This document shows, piece after piece, positions 23,676 through 32,242 of a stretch of DNA of 64,000 bases (positions are counted from its first letter, which is position 1; each line of letters begins with the position of its first letter). The DNA is from Vibrio maritimus (GTDB taxonomy: Bacteria > Pseudomonadota > Gammaproteobacteria > Enterobacterales > Vibrionaceae). The stretch lies in NCBI RefSeq assembly GCF_021441885.1, contig NZ_CP090438.1:868001-932000 (forward strand). Direction: 5' to 3'. Position numbers and translations under genes: made by a program. Under the pieces are notes generated by a model that saw only the letters and a program-made list of their open reading frames with translations, did not search any database and had not been told where the DNA came from.

Positions 23676-24101
23676 TTAAGCTTTTAGGTTGGTGCCCAGC
23701 GTCGATAGCGTGTGCGTTTGACCACCGGCGTTGTAGGTCATGCCAATTTTTCCGTGGCTTTGCTGCATCAGGTTATTGAGCTTGTTAAAGCTCAATTGTG
23801 CACGCTGTAAGCTCTGTCCGTTAATCTCGTTCAGCTGCTGGCAATCAAGAATAATGGATTTAACGTCGGCGACCTTTTGTGCCAAAGGTGCCTCATCGGT
23901 CAGACGATGGACGTCTTGGTGTTCGCTTAAGCGTTTGTCTGTTTGCTGCAGCTGTCCGATGAGCGTCATTTTTTCTTTGGCGATGCGCTCGATATCGGAC
24001 GATTCTCGCCCAGCAATGGCTTTCGTCTCCTCCGTTAGCAGAAGAGACAGTGCTTTTGCGTTTTTGAGTTGATAGTCAATCAAATCGACAAGTGCTGCCA
24101 T
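23676..24101 (-). CDS. flgN: flagellar export chaperone FlgN
   Basis: FlgN holds the hook-filament junction proteins FlgK and FlgL in the cytoplasm before export. The 141-residue protein is almost wholly helical, with a coiled-coil pattern (L-V-D-L-I-D-Y-Q-L-K-N-A-K-A-L-S-L-L-L) and the conserved region L-N-E-I-N-G-Q-S-L near residue 92 that carries the N-x-x-N-G motif of the family. It lies 30 bases downstream of flgM in the same transcript. Confidence 0.9.
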   Translation of the reverse strand: MAALVDLIDYQLKNAKALSLLLTEETKAIAGRESSDIERIAKEKMTLIGQLQQTDKRLSEHQDVHRLTDEAPLAQKVADVKSIILDCQQLNEINGQSLQRAQLSFNKLNNLMQQSHGKIGMTYNAGGQTHTLSTLGTNLKA

Positions 24102-24131
24102 TACCTTTACCTAAATCTTAAATGAAAGCGG

Positions 24132-24449
24132 TTATCGCAGTCCGCCAAGTTCGTCTTCAAACTTCATCATGTTGTCCGCTAGCTTCTCTGCGTCTACGGT
24201 GTACGAACCGTTGGCAATAGCGTCTTTAATTGCCGCTACTTTAGCAGAGTCAAAGCTTGGCTGACTCGCCATCTGCTGGTGCATTTGACCAATGGCTTTA
24301 CCGCCTTGGCTCAGCGTCACCGCATCTTGCTTTGTTGAAGATTGACCAACTGGAGTTGATGCGCTCTCTTTGCTGGCGTCCGAACGAGCAGGAGCACGAC
24401 TCGTGGTCGTTAGCGTCTGTCCAGATCGAATGTTATCAATGCCTGCCAT
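24132..24449 (-). CDS. flgM: anti-sigma-28 factor FlgM
   Basis: FlgM binds FliA (sigma-28) until the hook is complete and FlgM is exported. The 105-residue protein has the usual two halves: an unstructured N-terminus rich in Ser/Thr (M-A-G-I-D-N-I-R-S-G-Q) and a C-terminal sigma-binding segment with V-A-A-I-K-D-A-I-A-N-G-S-Y-T-V-D-A-E-K-L-A. A well-matched sigma-28 promoter lies about 90 bases upstream (24538-24564), making flgM a target of the factor it inhibits. flgN follows directly. Confidence 0.93.
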   Translation of the reverse strand: MAGIDNIRSGQTLTTTSRAPARSDASKESASTPVGQSSTKQDAVTLSQGGKAIGQMHQQMASQPSFDSAKVAAIKDAIANGSYTVDAEKLADNMMKFEDELGGLR

Positions 24450-24537
24450 AGTTTCGCCTTATAGTTGCTCAATATTGCGTTTTCATGCACCGGAATTCGG
24501 TCATGAGTGTCACACATAATATGCATGTATACCGTCC

Positions 24538-24564
24538 ATATCGACGGGTAACTGAAAACCTTTA
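24538..24564 (-). promoter_or_regulatory. sigma-28 promoter of flgMN
   Basis: On the minus strand TAAAGGTT is followed after exactly 11 bases by GTCGATAT, close to the sigma-28 consensus TAAAGTTT-N11-GCCGATAA. It sits about 90 bases before the flgM start. Confidence 0.75.
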
Positions 24565-24572
24565 GAAAAAAA

Positions 24573-25274
24573 TCAAAAATTAACAGTGATTTCTGCAACG
24601 CCGGTGACTATTCCCTCAATTATACGCTGAGACTTGTCATTTTTCACTCTTACTTGATCCCCGTTCGAACCATCAGAGAGTGCAGTACCTCGCGTCGAGA
24701 TAACCATTTCGTTTTTCACCGCGCGAATCACGACTTTTTCATTTCTACAGACCACACAAACATCGTTACGTTCAACGACATCACCAAGTTTGACATTGCG
24801 CTTGAGCTTGGCGCCAACAACGTGTGTCATGTCGCTAAACCCTTGTCGTCTTGCTCGATTTCTATCGACCATGGTCATGGTGACATCTTGCGCTTCAATG
24901 AGGCTGCCACGTGCAAGTGGTCTGGTCGCCGTCACCATAGGCAATGAGATAGACATTCTGACCGGTACATAGACTCGCCAGTTGTCTTCTGGACACTCGA
25001 CTAACACCGTGACATTACTGCTGGTATTACGCGTCGTCGAGGAAGAGGTCTGCAGCGGTGCAGGGCAATCAGTTGCATGGATGCGAGAGTCGATATTGCC
25101 TGGGTTTGCAATAATTTCTCCGCCCGGAGGTTGCTCAATCGTATCTAAAACATGAGCTTGGGCAGCCTTTTGAATGTTTTCTATTTGCTCAGGCGTTGCT
25201 GCGTGCGTTAATACGCTAAAGAATATCGCGTGCCAGACGATATAGAGGCAAAGCCAGTTACACCCTTGCCTCAT
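24573..25274 (-). CDS. flgA: flagellar basal-body P-ring formation protein FlgA
   Basis: FlgA is the periplasmic chaperone for P-ring assembly by FlgI. The start Met at 25274 gives a signal peptide (M-R-Q-G-C-N-W-L-C-L-Y-I-V..., cut near T-H-A-A); codons before it do not fit. The C-terminal SAF domain shows P-L-A-R-G-S-L-I-E-A-Q-D-V, the R-R-Q-G-F region, V-G-A-K-L-K-R-N-V-K-L-G-D-V and the closing V-R-V-K-N-D-K-S-Q-R-I-I-E-G-I-V. The length of about 233 residues is normal. It is divergent from cheV and upstream of flgMN, which have their own sigma-28 promoter. Confidence 0.92.
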   Translation of the reverse strand: MRQGCNWLCLYIVWHAIFFSVLTHAATPEQIENIQKAAQAHVLDTIEQPPGGEIIANPGNIDSRIHATDCPAPLQTSSSTTRNTSSNVTVLVECPEDNWRVYVPVRMSISLPMVTATRPLARGSLIEAQDVTMTMVDRNRARRQGFSDMTHVVGAKLKRNVKLGDVVERNDVCVVCRNEKVVIRAVKNEMVISTRGTALSDGSNGDQVRVKNDKSQRIIEGIVTGVAEITVNF

Positions 25275-25395
25275 TTTGTGACTGGATGTATGCAAAAAAG
25301 ATGTCTTAAAATACAGCATTCTGTTTCTCGGGTTCTAAGAAGCCCAGATAGACTATCACTTTTTTAGCTTTAAAGTTTGAGATGGAGATGAACTT

Positions 25396-26331
25396 ATGAC
25401 CGGTATCTTGGATTCGGTGAATCAACGAACGCAGCTAGTAGGTCAAAACCGACTAGAATTGTTGACTTTTCGTTTGATGGGCCGCCAGCGCTACGGCATT
25501 AACGTGTTCAAAGTTAAAGAAGTGCTTCAATGCCCAAAACTAACGCGCATGCCTAACCTTCACCACTTAGTGAAGGGCGTGGCGCACATTCGTGGACAGA
25601 CTATTTCTGTCATCGACCTGAGCCTAGCGGTGGGTGGACGCCCAACGACCGATATTGAAAACTGCTTTGTGGTTATCTCAGAGTTCAACCGCAGTGTTCA
25701 AGGTTTCCTGGTTAGCTCTGTAGAGCGCATTATCAATATGCACTGGGAATCCATCTTGCCGCCACCAGAAGGCGCAGGTAAAGCCAACTACCTGACAGCG
25801 GTAACCAATATCGACAACGAGTTGGTTGAGATCCTCGATGTTGAGAAGATCTTGGCAGAAATCTCGCCAGTGGTTGAGACCATGGACAGCAACATTGCGA
25901 CAGAGATTGCCGAAGCTGAGCAGAAAAAACAGAAGCAAGTTGTTAAGCGCATTATGATTGCTGACGACTCAGCGGTAGCAAGAAAACAGGTCCAACGAGC
26001 TATTGAATCTATTGGCTTTGAGTCGATTTTGGTGAAAGATGGCAAAGATGCTTACAACAAGCTTGTAGAAATGGCTGGTGAGGGTAATATTCACGACCAG
26101 ATTTCACTGCTCATCTCGGATATCGAGATGCCAGAGATGGATGGATATACGCTAACGGCAGAGGTTCGCCGCCATCCAGATCTAAAAGATCTTCATATTA
26201 TTCTGCACACCTCTCTAAGTGGTGTCTTTAACCAAGCGATGGTTGAGCGAGTTGGTGCTAACGAGTTTATTGCTAAGTTCAACCCTGAAGAATTAGGGGG
26301 CGCTGTTAAAGCCGCAGTCATCGCTGACTAA
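25396..26331 (+). CDS. cheV: chemotaxis coupling protein CheV
   Basis: CheV couples chemoreceptors to the CheA kinase and adapts through its own receiver. The N-terminal CheW-like domain (about 18-160) shows Y-G-I-N-V-F-K-V-K-E-V and I-R-G-Q-T-I-S-V-I-D-L; the C-terminal receiver (185-308) has the acidic pair A-D-D, the phosphorylation site L-I-S-D242-I-E-M-P-E-M-D-G, and the conserved Lys near residue 295. The length of 311 residues is typical. It is 78 bases before cheR; the pair precedes the flgB operon as in other vibrios. Confidence 0.95.
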   Translation: MTGILDSVNQRTQLVGQNRLELLTFRLMGRQRYGINVFKVKEVLQCPKLTRMPNLHHLVKGVAHIRGQTISVIDLSLAVGGRPTTDIENCFVVISEFNRSVQGFLVSSVERIINMHWESILPPPEGAGKANYLTAVTNIDNELVEILDVEKILAEISPVVETMDSNIATEIAEAEQKKQKQVVKRIMIADDSAVARKQVQRAIESIGFESILVKDGKDAYNKLVEMAGEGNIHDQISLLISDIEMPEMDGYTLTAEVRRHPDLKDLHIILHTSLSGVFNQAMVERVGANEFIAKFNPEELGGAVKAAVIAD

Positions 26332-26409
26332 ATAAATGAATAAGAACGAGAGCTTGTCACCGCTTCGTCGGTAGAAAGCAAGCCTTAGTAAAGTAGTATA
26401 GAGAATTGA

Positions 26410-27240
26410 ATGACAGCGATAACCATTAGCGATCAAGAGTATCGCGATTTTAGCCGCTTTTTGGAATCCCAATGCGGCATTGTGCTTGGCGATAGCAAGC
26501 AGTATTTGGTAAGAAGCCGATTAAGTCCACTAGTATCAAAGTTTGGTCTTGGCTCGTTGTCCCAGTTACTTAAAGATGTCGTGACCGGACGTAATCGTGA
26601 GCTGCGTATTGCTGCTGTTGATGCGATGACGACCAATGAGACCCTTTGGTTTCGTGATGGCTACCCGTTTACGGTGTTAGCGGACAAACTGTTGCCAGAG
26701 ATGGCGGCGAATAAGCGTCCGATCAAGATCTGGTCAGCGGCGAGCTCTTCTGGTCAAGAGCCTTACTCGATGGCAATGACGGTCCTTGAGACACAAACCA
26801 AGAAACCGGGTATGTTGCCAAACGTGTCGATCACTGCGACGGACATCTCTAGCACTATGCTGGATATGTGCCGAGTAGGAGAGTATGACAACCTTGCTCT
26901 CGGTCGCGGTTTGTCGCCTGAGCGTCGTCGTGTCTTCTTCGAAGATTCCGGCAATGGCAAGATGAAGGTGAAAGACAACGTTAAGCGTTTAGTGAACTTT
27001 AGACCACAGAACCTAATGGACTCTTACGCGCTGCTCGGAAAGTTTGACATCATTTTTTGTCGCAACGTGTTGATTTATTTCTCGCCCGACATGAAAGCTA
27101 AGGTACTCAACCAGATGGCACGAAGTCTAAACCCTGGTGGTTATCTATTGCTTGGTGCATCCGAATCTTTGACAGGTTTGACGGATCAATTTGAGATGGT
27201 GCGCTGCAATCCGGGTATCATCTACAAGCTGAAATCTTAG
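26410..27240 (+). CDS. cheR: chemoreceptor methyltransferase CheR
   Basis: CheR methylates glutamates of chemoreceptors using S-adenosylmethionine. The 276 residues show the N-terminal helical domain, then the M-T-T-N-E-T-L-W-F-R-D substrate loop (about 76-86), the SAM-binding I-W-S-A-A-S-S-S-G-Q-E-P-Y-S, A-T-D-I-S, and I-F-C-R-N-V-L-I-Y-F. It follows cheV and is closed by a terminator at 27270-27293, so it is not part of the flgB transcript. Confidence 0.96.
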   Translation: MTAITISDQEYRDFSRFLESQCGIVLGDSKQYLVRSRLSPLVSKFGLGSLSQLLKDVVTGRNRELRIAAVDAMTTNETLWFRDGYPFTVLADKLLPEMAANKRPIKIWSAASSSGQEPYSMAMTVLETQTKKPGMLPNVSITATDISSTMLDMCRVGEYDNLALGRGLSPERRRVFFEDSGNGKMKVKDNVKRLVNFRPQNLMDSYALLGKFDIIFCRNVLIYFSPDMKAKVLNQMARSLNPGGYLLLGASESLTGLTDQFEMVRCNPGIIYKLKS

Positions 27241-27269
27241 TACGGCACATCTCAAACATTTATCTCTCA

Positions 27270-27297
27270 AAGCCTTGGTCTTCGCCAAGGCTTTTTT
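27270..27297 (+). terminator. terminator after cheR
   Basis: AAGCCTTGG / CCAAGGCTT stem with a six-base loop, followed by TTTT, 30 bases after the cheR stop. Confidence 0.9.
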
Positions 27298-27485
27298 GTT
27301 TGCTATTCTGATGGTAGGCAAGAGCTTGGATGACTTTTGTCACGACATTCCTAATGACATCCGCCATCTTGTTTGGTCTGCTTTTTGCAAAACTGTTCTC
27401 CGCCAGGGTTGCGATAGCGTAAATCAGATGAGAATCGAGTTCGCCTTAGTCGACAAATTTACTTTTTTTGTCGTCTTGTAACTTT

Positions 27486-27500
27486 TGGCGCGGATATTGC
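27486..27500 (+). promoter_or_regulatory. sigma-54 promoter of flgBCDE
   Basis: TTGGCGCGGATATTGCTT: GG at 27487-27488 and GC at 27499-27500 separated by exactly 10 bases, matching TGGCACG-N4-TTGCW well. It sits 45 bases before the flgB start. Confidence 0.9.
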
Positions 27501-27544
27501 TTTGTATATTACACAGGCACGTATTTTTGAACGATGAGGTTTCA

Positions 27545-27940
27545 ATGGCCATTTCTTTTAACAATGCACTAGGCATTCATCAGCATACCGTTGGGGTACG
27601 CGAGAAGAATGCTGAAGTCATCTCTACCAATATCGCACAGGCAAATACGCCTGGATATAAGGCTAAGGGTATGGACTTCGATCGTGCGTTAAGAGCGGCA
27701 ACCTCAGGGGCAAGTATTGGTCTTAGCCGCACAGATGGACGGCATATTTCTGCCTCTACGAATGTTTCTGGCGAGGTGCTTTACCGCACTCCAACTCAGC
27801 CAGATACAGGAGACGGCAATACCGTTGATGTGGATCTAGAACGTAACTTGTTCATGCAAAACCAACTAAGACATCAGGCATCTGTCGATTTCTTAGGTAG
27901 CAAATTCAAAAATATGACCAAAGCGATCAAAGGGGAGTAA
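27545..27940 (+). CDS. flgB: flagellar proximal rod protein FlgB
   Basis: FlgB is the innermost rod protein. The 131-residue protein opens with M-A-I-S-F-N-N-A-L-G-I-H-Q and the rod-family signature T-N-I-A-Q-A-N-T-P-G-Y-K-A-K-G-M-D-F, and ends in the helical coiled region with L-R-H-Q-A-S-V-D-F-L. The start ATG 27545 has GAGG upstream; an in-frame extension of 20 codons overlaps the sigma-54 promoter and is rejected. It is the first gene of flgBCDE. Confidence 0.96.
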   Translation: MAISFNNALGIHQHTVGVREKNAEVISTNIAQANTPGYKAKGMDFDRALRAATSGASIGLSRTDGRHISASTNVSGEVLYRTPTQPDTGDGNTVDVDLERNLFMQNQLRHQASVDFLGSKFKNMTKAIKGE

Positions 27941-27945
27941 TCTAG

Positions 27946-28362
27946 ATGAGCTTATTTAATGTCTTCAATGTAACAGGCAGCGCCATGAGCGCAGAATCGG
28001 TTCGTCTTAATACGACCTCAAGTAACCTCGCTAATGCCGACAGTATTAGTAGCTCAGCCAAAGACACCTATAAAGCGCGTCATGCCGTATTTGGTGCTGA
28101 GCTTAGCAAAGCGAAATACAACCGTGATCATACTGTGCCAGTCAAAGTGATGGGCATTGTAGAGAGCGATAAGCCCCTAAACGCAGAGTACAACCCAGAT
28201 CATCCACTCGCGAACGATGAAGGTTTTATCTATAAGCCGAACGTTAACGTGATGGAAGAGATGGCAAACATGATCTCAGCGTCGCGTTCTTACCAGACAA
28301 ATGTTCAGGTAGCGGACTCGAGCAAGCAGATGCTGTTAAGCACTTTGCGCATGGGTCAATAG
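27946..28362 (+). CDS. flgC: flagellar proximal rod protein FlgC
   Basis: FlgC follows FlgB in the rod. The 138 residues show the rod N-terminal signature S-A-M-S-A-E-S-V-R-L-N-T-T-S-S-N-L-A-N-A, P-D-H-P-L-A-N-D-E-G-F-I-Y-K-P-N-V-N-V in the middle, and the C-terminal helix A-S-R-S-Y-Q-T-N-V. The gene begins five bases after the flgB stop, with a GGGGAG ribosome site. Confidence 0.96.
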   Translation: MSLFNVFNVTGSAMSAESVRLNTTSSNLANADSISSSAKDTYKARHAVFGAELSKAKYNRDHTVPVKVMGIVESDKPLNAEYNPDHPLANDEGFIYKPNVNVMEEMANMISASRSYQTNVQVADSSKQMLLSTLRMGQ

Positions 28363-28378
28363 AGATAGGAGATAGCAA

Positions 28379-29086
28379 ATGGCTGGAATCAACAATGTTG
28401 GTCAAGGCAGTTTATCCTACCTTGACCAACTAAAAAATCTGCAAGAACAAAACAAAGCTGCAGAGACCACAGGTAAGCAGGATCTCAAGCAAGAAGATTT
28501 CCTATCACTACTTACCAAGCAGTTGTCTCAGCAGGACCCGTTCAAGCCTGTCAGCAATGACCAAATGATCGCTCAAATGGCGTCGTTTGCCACAGTTGAT
28601 GGTATCGGCAAGATGAATACTCAGTTTGAAAACTTGAATTCATCTATGACGTCTAACCAAGCGCTTCAAGCGTCCTCGTTAGTAGGTCGCGATGTGTTGG
28701 TACCAGGCGCTGCTGGTATTAAGCAAGCGGATGCGGGCATGGCAGCGATGGTGAAATTACCACAGTCCATGGATAACCTGTTTGTTCGTGTAGAAAATGA
28801 AATGGGTCAATTAGTCCGTACCTTTGATGTGGGAGCTCAGCCAGGTGGCGACGCTCGCGTTGAATGGGACGGTAAAGATGATCAAGGTAATCCAATGCCT
28901 GCTGGTAAATACAATGTGAAAGCATCTGGCTTACTAGAAGGGGAAAGCCGAGAGTTTGAAGTGTCGACGTACGCTAACGTCAACAGCGTTCTTCTTGGCA
29001 AAGGCGATGGAAATGTACTGCTCAATCTAGCTGGTTTTGAGAATCCAGTTCGACTCGCAGAAGTACTGGAAGTCGGCAAAGCATAA
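28379..29086 (+). CDS. flgD: flagellar hook cap protein FlgD
   Basis: FlgD caps the growing hook. The 235-residue protein has the conserved N-terminal export region Q-E-D-F-L-S-L-L-T-K-Q-L-S-Q-Q-D-P-F-K-P (about 38-57) and a C-terminal FLG/Ig-like part with V-E-W-D-G-K-D-D-Q-G-N-P-M-P-A-G-K-Y. It lies 16 bases after flgC and 26 before flgE. Confidence 0.95.
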   Translation: MAGINNVGQGSLSYLDQLKNLQEQNKAAETTGKQDLKQEDFLSLLTKQLSQQDPFKPVSNDQMIAQMASFATVDGIGKMNTQFENLNSSMTSNQALQASSLVGRDVLVPGAAGIKQADAGMAAMVKLPQSMDNLFVRVENEMGQLVRTFDVGAQPGGDARVEWDGKDDQGNPMPAGKYNVKASGLLEGESREFEVSTYANVNSVLLGKGDGNVLLNLAGFENPVRLAEVLEVGKA

Positions 29087-29112
29087 CCGCTGGTTAGATT
29101 AGGAGATTAGGA

Positions 29113-30411
29113 ATGTCATATGTATCTTTAAGCGGTCTATCTGCGGCACAGCTAGATCTGAACACCACCAGTAACAACATTGCCAACGCCAACACGTATG
29201 GCTTTAAAGAGTCTCGTGCCGAGTTTGGTGATGTGTACTCTACCTCATTGTTCACGAATGCAAAGACCACTCCGGGTGGCGGTGCTCAAGCGAGTAAAAT
29301 TGCTCAGCAATTCCACGAAGGTTCGAGCATCTCAACCAATAACCCAATGGACTTGCGCATCAGTGGTACAGGCTTCTTTGCTGTATCTAAAGATCGCCTA
29401 ATTCCACAGCAAAATGAGCTGACTCGTAACGGTGCTTTCCACCTAAACAAAGACAGCTACATGGTAACGTCTAACGATGAGTTCTTGCTTGGTTACGAGG
29501 TGAACAAAGATACCAATGAAGTGGTTTCTTATGAACCTAAGCCTATCAACATCCCGCCAGAGTTTGGTAAGCCAAAGCAAACAGCAAACATCGAGATTGG
29601 TGTGAACCTTCCAGCGAATGGTGACCTAAAAGACCCTGCGCTGTTTGATCATACCGATCCAGAAACGTACAACCGTTCTACTTCTTCGACTATGTATGAC
29701 TCAATGGGTCAGTCTTACAAGATGACGACTTATTATGTGAAGGATCAAACTCAGCCAAACACGTGGCAGAGTTACTACACGGTGACCGATGGTGGCGGTG
29801 AGCGTCCGGTGAATATCGCTGGCGGTGACGCAACGAGCCCGACGGGCCACGTTGGTCATACTATGCGTTTTAACAATGACGGTACTCTAGCTAGCTTGAA
29901 CAATGGTCAGCCAATTGTGACGACACCACTGGGTGAAAACGGCGTTGAAATGAACGGTGCTGATCCAGCACAGACGCTTTCTTTCTCTCTAGACAGCGCG
30001 ACTCAGTTCGCTGCTCCATTTGAGCTAACCAAGTTCCAAGAAGATGGTGCAACGACAGGCTTCTTGACCAAAGTTGACTTCGATGAGCAAGGTAACGTAC
30101 TTGGTACTTACTCAAACGGTGAAAACGTCACTCTAGGTCGCGTTGCTATGGTCCGTGTTGCGAACGAGCAGGGTCTAGATAAGAAAGGTGGTACTCAGTG
30201 GGATTCAACCACAGCTTCAGGTGCGAAAATCTGGGGTGAATCGAACAAAGGTTCGTTTGGTACCATCAACAACGGTACTCTGGAGCAGTCGAACATCGAT
30301 ATGACTCAAGAGCTGGTGGACCTAATTTCGGCGCAGCGTAACTTCCAAGCGAACTCTCGTGCGCTGGACGTTCATAACCAACTGCAACAAAATATCCTAC
30401 AGATCCGCTAA
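29113..30411 (+). CDS. flgE: flagellar hook protein FlgE
   Basis: FlgE builds the hook. The 432 residues start with the rod/hook signature G-L-S-A-A-Q-L-D-L-N-T-T-S-N-N-I-A-N-A, contain G-T-G-F-F-A-V and the long variable surface domain, and end with the helix Q-E-L-V-D-L-I-S-A-Q-R-N-F-Q-A-N-S. It is last in the flgBCDE transcript: a strong terminator and a new sigma-54 promoter follow. Confidence 0.96.
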   Translation: MSYVSLSGLSAAQLDLNTTSNNIANANTYGFKESRAEFGDVYSTSLFTNAKTTPGGGAQASKIAQQFHEGSSISTNNPMDLRISGTGFFAVSKDRLIPQQNELTRNGAFHLNKDSYMVTSNDEFLLGYEVNKDTNEVVSYEPKPINIPPEFGKPKQTANIEIGVNLPANGDLKDPALFDHTDPETYNRSTSSTMYDSMGQSYKMTTYYVKDQTQPNTWQSYYTVTDGGGERPVNIAGGDATSPTGHVGHTMRFNNDGTLASLNNGQPIVTTPLGENGVEMNGADPAQTLSFSLDSATQFAAPFELTKFQEDGATTGFLTKVDFDEQGNVLGTYSNGENVTLGRVAMVRVANEQGLDKKGGTQWDSTTASGAKIWGESNKGSFGTINNGTLEQSNIDMTQELVDLISAQRNFQANSRALDVHNQLQQNILQIR

Positions 30412-30440
30412 CCTTAGCGCTGTCATCAAGACGACTCTAT

Positions 30441-30485
30441 CCCGTGTGCTAGATGTAAATCTACCGCACGGGTTGTTTCTTTTTT
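30441..30485 (+). terminator. terminator after flgE
   Basis: A 14-base imperfect stem (30441-30454 with 30459-30472) closed by GTAA and followed by a T-rich tract (TTGTTTCTTTTTT). Confidence 0.85.
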
Positions 30486-30617
30486 CATTCGACCTTGCCG
30501 CTTACCTTGCCTCCTTGCCGTTTTTCATTGCCATTGCCGCACCTGCCACGTTTGCCATGATCGCTATAAATAGCCCATTTCAATCATATGCTACTGATAA
30601 GTAAAGAATAAATTATT

Positions 30618-30632
30618 TGGCACGGAGATTGC
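30618..30632 (+). promoter_or_regulatory. sigma-54 promoter of flgFGHIJ
   Basis: TTGGCACGGAGATTGCTTT: GG at 30619-30620 and GC at 30631-30632, ten bases apart, an almost perfect sigma-54 site 37 bases before the flgF start. Confidence 0.95.
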
Positions 30633-30668
30633 TTTATAGCTCTCGTACTTTGAATATTGGAGCTATCA

Positions 30669-31418
30669 ATGGATCGTGCCCTGTATCTCGCGATGAGCGG
30701 TGCAAAGCAAAATATGCACGCTTTGCAGTTAAGAGCTAACAACCTTGCTAACGCAAGCACACCAGGCTTTCGTGCCGACCTTGCCCAAGCGCGCTCAATG
30801 CAAGCGTATGGGGAAGGTATGCCAAGTCGTGTTTTCAGCATGACAGAGCGTCCTGGGCACAACTTTGAGCAAGGCAGTGTCGTGACTACCGGTCGTGATT
30901 TAGATGTCACTATCGAGGGGCAAGGCTGGATCTCTGTACTGGATAAAACCGGTAAAGAAGGTCTAACTCGAAACGGTGCATTACGCGTTGACCAAAACGG
31001 TCTGCTGTCTAACAGCAACGGTCACCTAGTGTTAGGTGAGCAAGGCACGCCTATCACCGTGCCTATTCCATTGAGAAAAATTGAAATTGGCCGCGATGGT
31101 ACTGTGTCGGTCATCCCTCAAGATGCTCCAGCGGATGAAATGGAAATCGTCGATCGTATCAAGCTTACGAACACCGACAACCGCTCACTATTCAAAGACA
31201 CCAATGGTTTATTTCGCAGCAAAGACCCTGAGCTGGGTTTTGAGGCTTCCGCGAACGTTCAGCTTATGACAGGTGCTGTCGAAGGCAGTAACGTGAATGC
31301 CGTTGGTGAAATGACAAGTTTAATCGATCTGCAGCGTCAGTTTGAGATGCAGGTGAAACTCATGAGCACAGCAGAAGACATGGACAAAGCGTCTAATTCA
31401 CTGCTTCGCATGGGTTAA
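30669..31418 (+). CDS. flgF: flagellar rod protein FlgF
   Basis: FlgF forms part of the rod. The 249-residue protein begins M-D-R-A-L-Y-L-A-M-S-G-A-K-Q-N with the family block N-N-L-A-N-A-S-T-P-G-F-R-A-D, has I-E-G-Q-G-W-I-S-V, and ends with the helix L-I-D-L-Q-R-Q-F-E-M-Q. ATG 30669 is chosen because TTGGAG precedes it at proper spacing; an upstream in-frame codon would cover the ribosome site. It leads flgFGHIJ. Confidence 0.96.
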   Translation: MDRALYLAMSGAKQNMHALQLRANNLANASTPGFRADLAQARSMQAYGEGMPSRVFSMTERPGHNFEQGSVVTTGRDLDVTIEGQGWISVLDKTGKEGLTRNGALRVDQNGLLSNSNGHLVLGEQGTPITVPIPLRKIEIGRDGTVSVIPQDAPADEMEIVDRIKLTNTDNRSLFKDTNGLFRSKDPELGFEASANVQLMTGAVEGSNVNAVGEMTSLIDLQRQFEMQVKLMSTAEDMDKASNSLLRMG

Positions 31419-31438
31419 TAAGGACATAGGGGAAGAAT

Positions 31439-32227
31439 ATGCATCCGGCACTTTGGGTAAGTAAGACTGGCTTAGACGCTCAGCAAACCAATATTTCAAC
31501 AATCTCAAACAACTTGGCGAACGCATCGACTGTCGGCTACAAAAAGAGCCGCGCTGTCTTTGAAGATCTGTTTTATCAGAACATCAACCAGCCTGGTGGT
31601 CAGTCATCTCAGAACACGGAGCTTCCGAGTGGCTTGATGTTGGGTGCGGGTTCTAAGGTAGTGGCTACACAAAAAATCCACACACCAGGCAACGCTCAAA
31701 CCACCACAAACAGCCTAGATATGATGATCGAAGGTGATGGTTTCTTCCAAGTGCTAATGCCAGATGGCAACATCGGTTATAGCCGTAATGGTCAGTTTAC
31801 CCTTAACGATGAAGGCATCATCGTGACGTCTGGTGCGGGTTACGCGCTAGAGCCAGAAATTGCCATCCCAGAAGACGCAATCTCAATCACCATAGGTACC
31901 GACGGTGAAGTCTCAGTACGTGTTCGTGGTCAGCAAGATAACCAGGTAGTGGGTAACATTACGACGGTTGATTTTATCAACCCAGGCGGTCTTGAGCCAA
32001 TTGGTCAGAACCTCTACCTACCAACAGGTGCGAGTGGCGATCCAAACGAGGGTGTACCTGGATTGGATGGCTTTGGTCAGATTCGTCAGTCGACGCTTGA
32101 AAGCTCAAACGTTAACGTGACAGAAGAACTGGTTAATATGATTGAAGCGCAGCGCGTGTATGAAATGAACTCGAAAGTGATCTCGTCTGTCGACAAGATG
32201 ATGAGCTTCGCGAACCAGCAGCTATAA
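31439..32227 (+). CDS. flgG: flagellar distal rod protein FlgG
   Basis: FlgG is the distal rod subunit. The 262 residues open M-H-P-A-L-W-V-S-K-T-G-L-D-A-Q-Q and the block S-N-N-L-A-N-A-S-T-V-G-Y-K-K-S-R-A-V-F-E-D-L, contain the FlgG-specific region G-A-G-S-K-V-V-A-T-Q-K-I-H-T-P-G-N, and end L-V-N-M-I-E-A-Q-R-V-Y-E-M-N-S-K. Twenty bases separate it from flgF. Confidence 0.97.
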   Translation: MHPALWVSKTGLDAQQTNISTISNNLANASTVGYKKSRAVFEDLFYQNINQPGGQSSQNTELPSGLMLGAGSKVVATQKIHTPGNAQTTTNSLDMMIEGDGFFQVLMPDGNIGYSRNGQFTLNDEGIIVTSGAGYALEPEIAIPEDAISITIGTDGEVSVRVRGQQDNQVVGNITTVDFINPGGLEPIGQNLYLPTGASGDPNEGVPGLDGFGQIRQSTLESSNVNVTEELVNMIEAQRVYEMNSKVISSVDKMMSFANQQL

Positions 32228-32242
32228 CAGGAGAAATGACAA

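Larger units (their letters stand above)
27241..27544. other. 304-base cheR-flgB gap
   Basis: Apart from the cheR terminator and the flgB sigma-54 promoter, the gap holds a hairpin CGACAAA / TTTGTCG (27451-27457 with 27467-27473) ten bases upstream of the promoter. No gene is seen. Space between 27300 and 27450 would suit binding sites for the activator FlrC, but none was recognised. Confidence 0.4.

Noticed and set aside
25330..25360. GG-N10-GC spacing before cheV as a sigma-54 promoter
   Set aside because: The spacing fits but neither half matches the wider consensus, and the stretch is itself an inverted repeat (GGGTTCT / AGAAGCCC).
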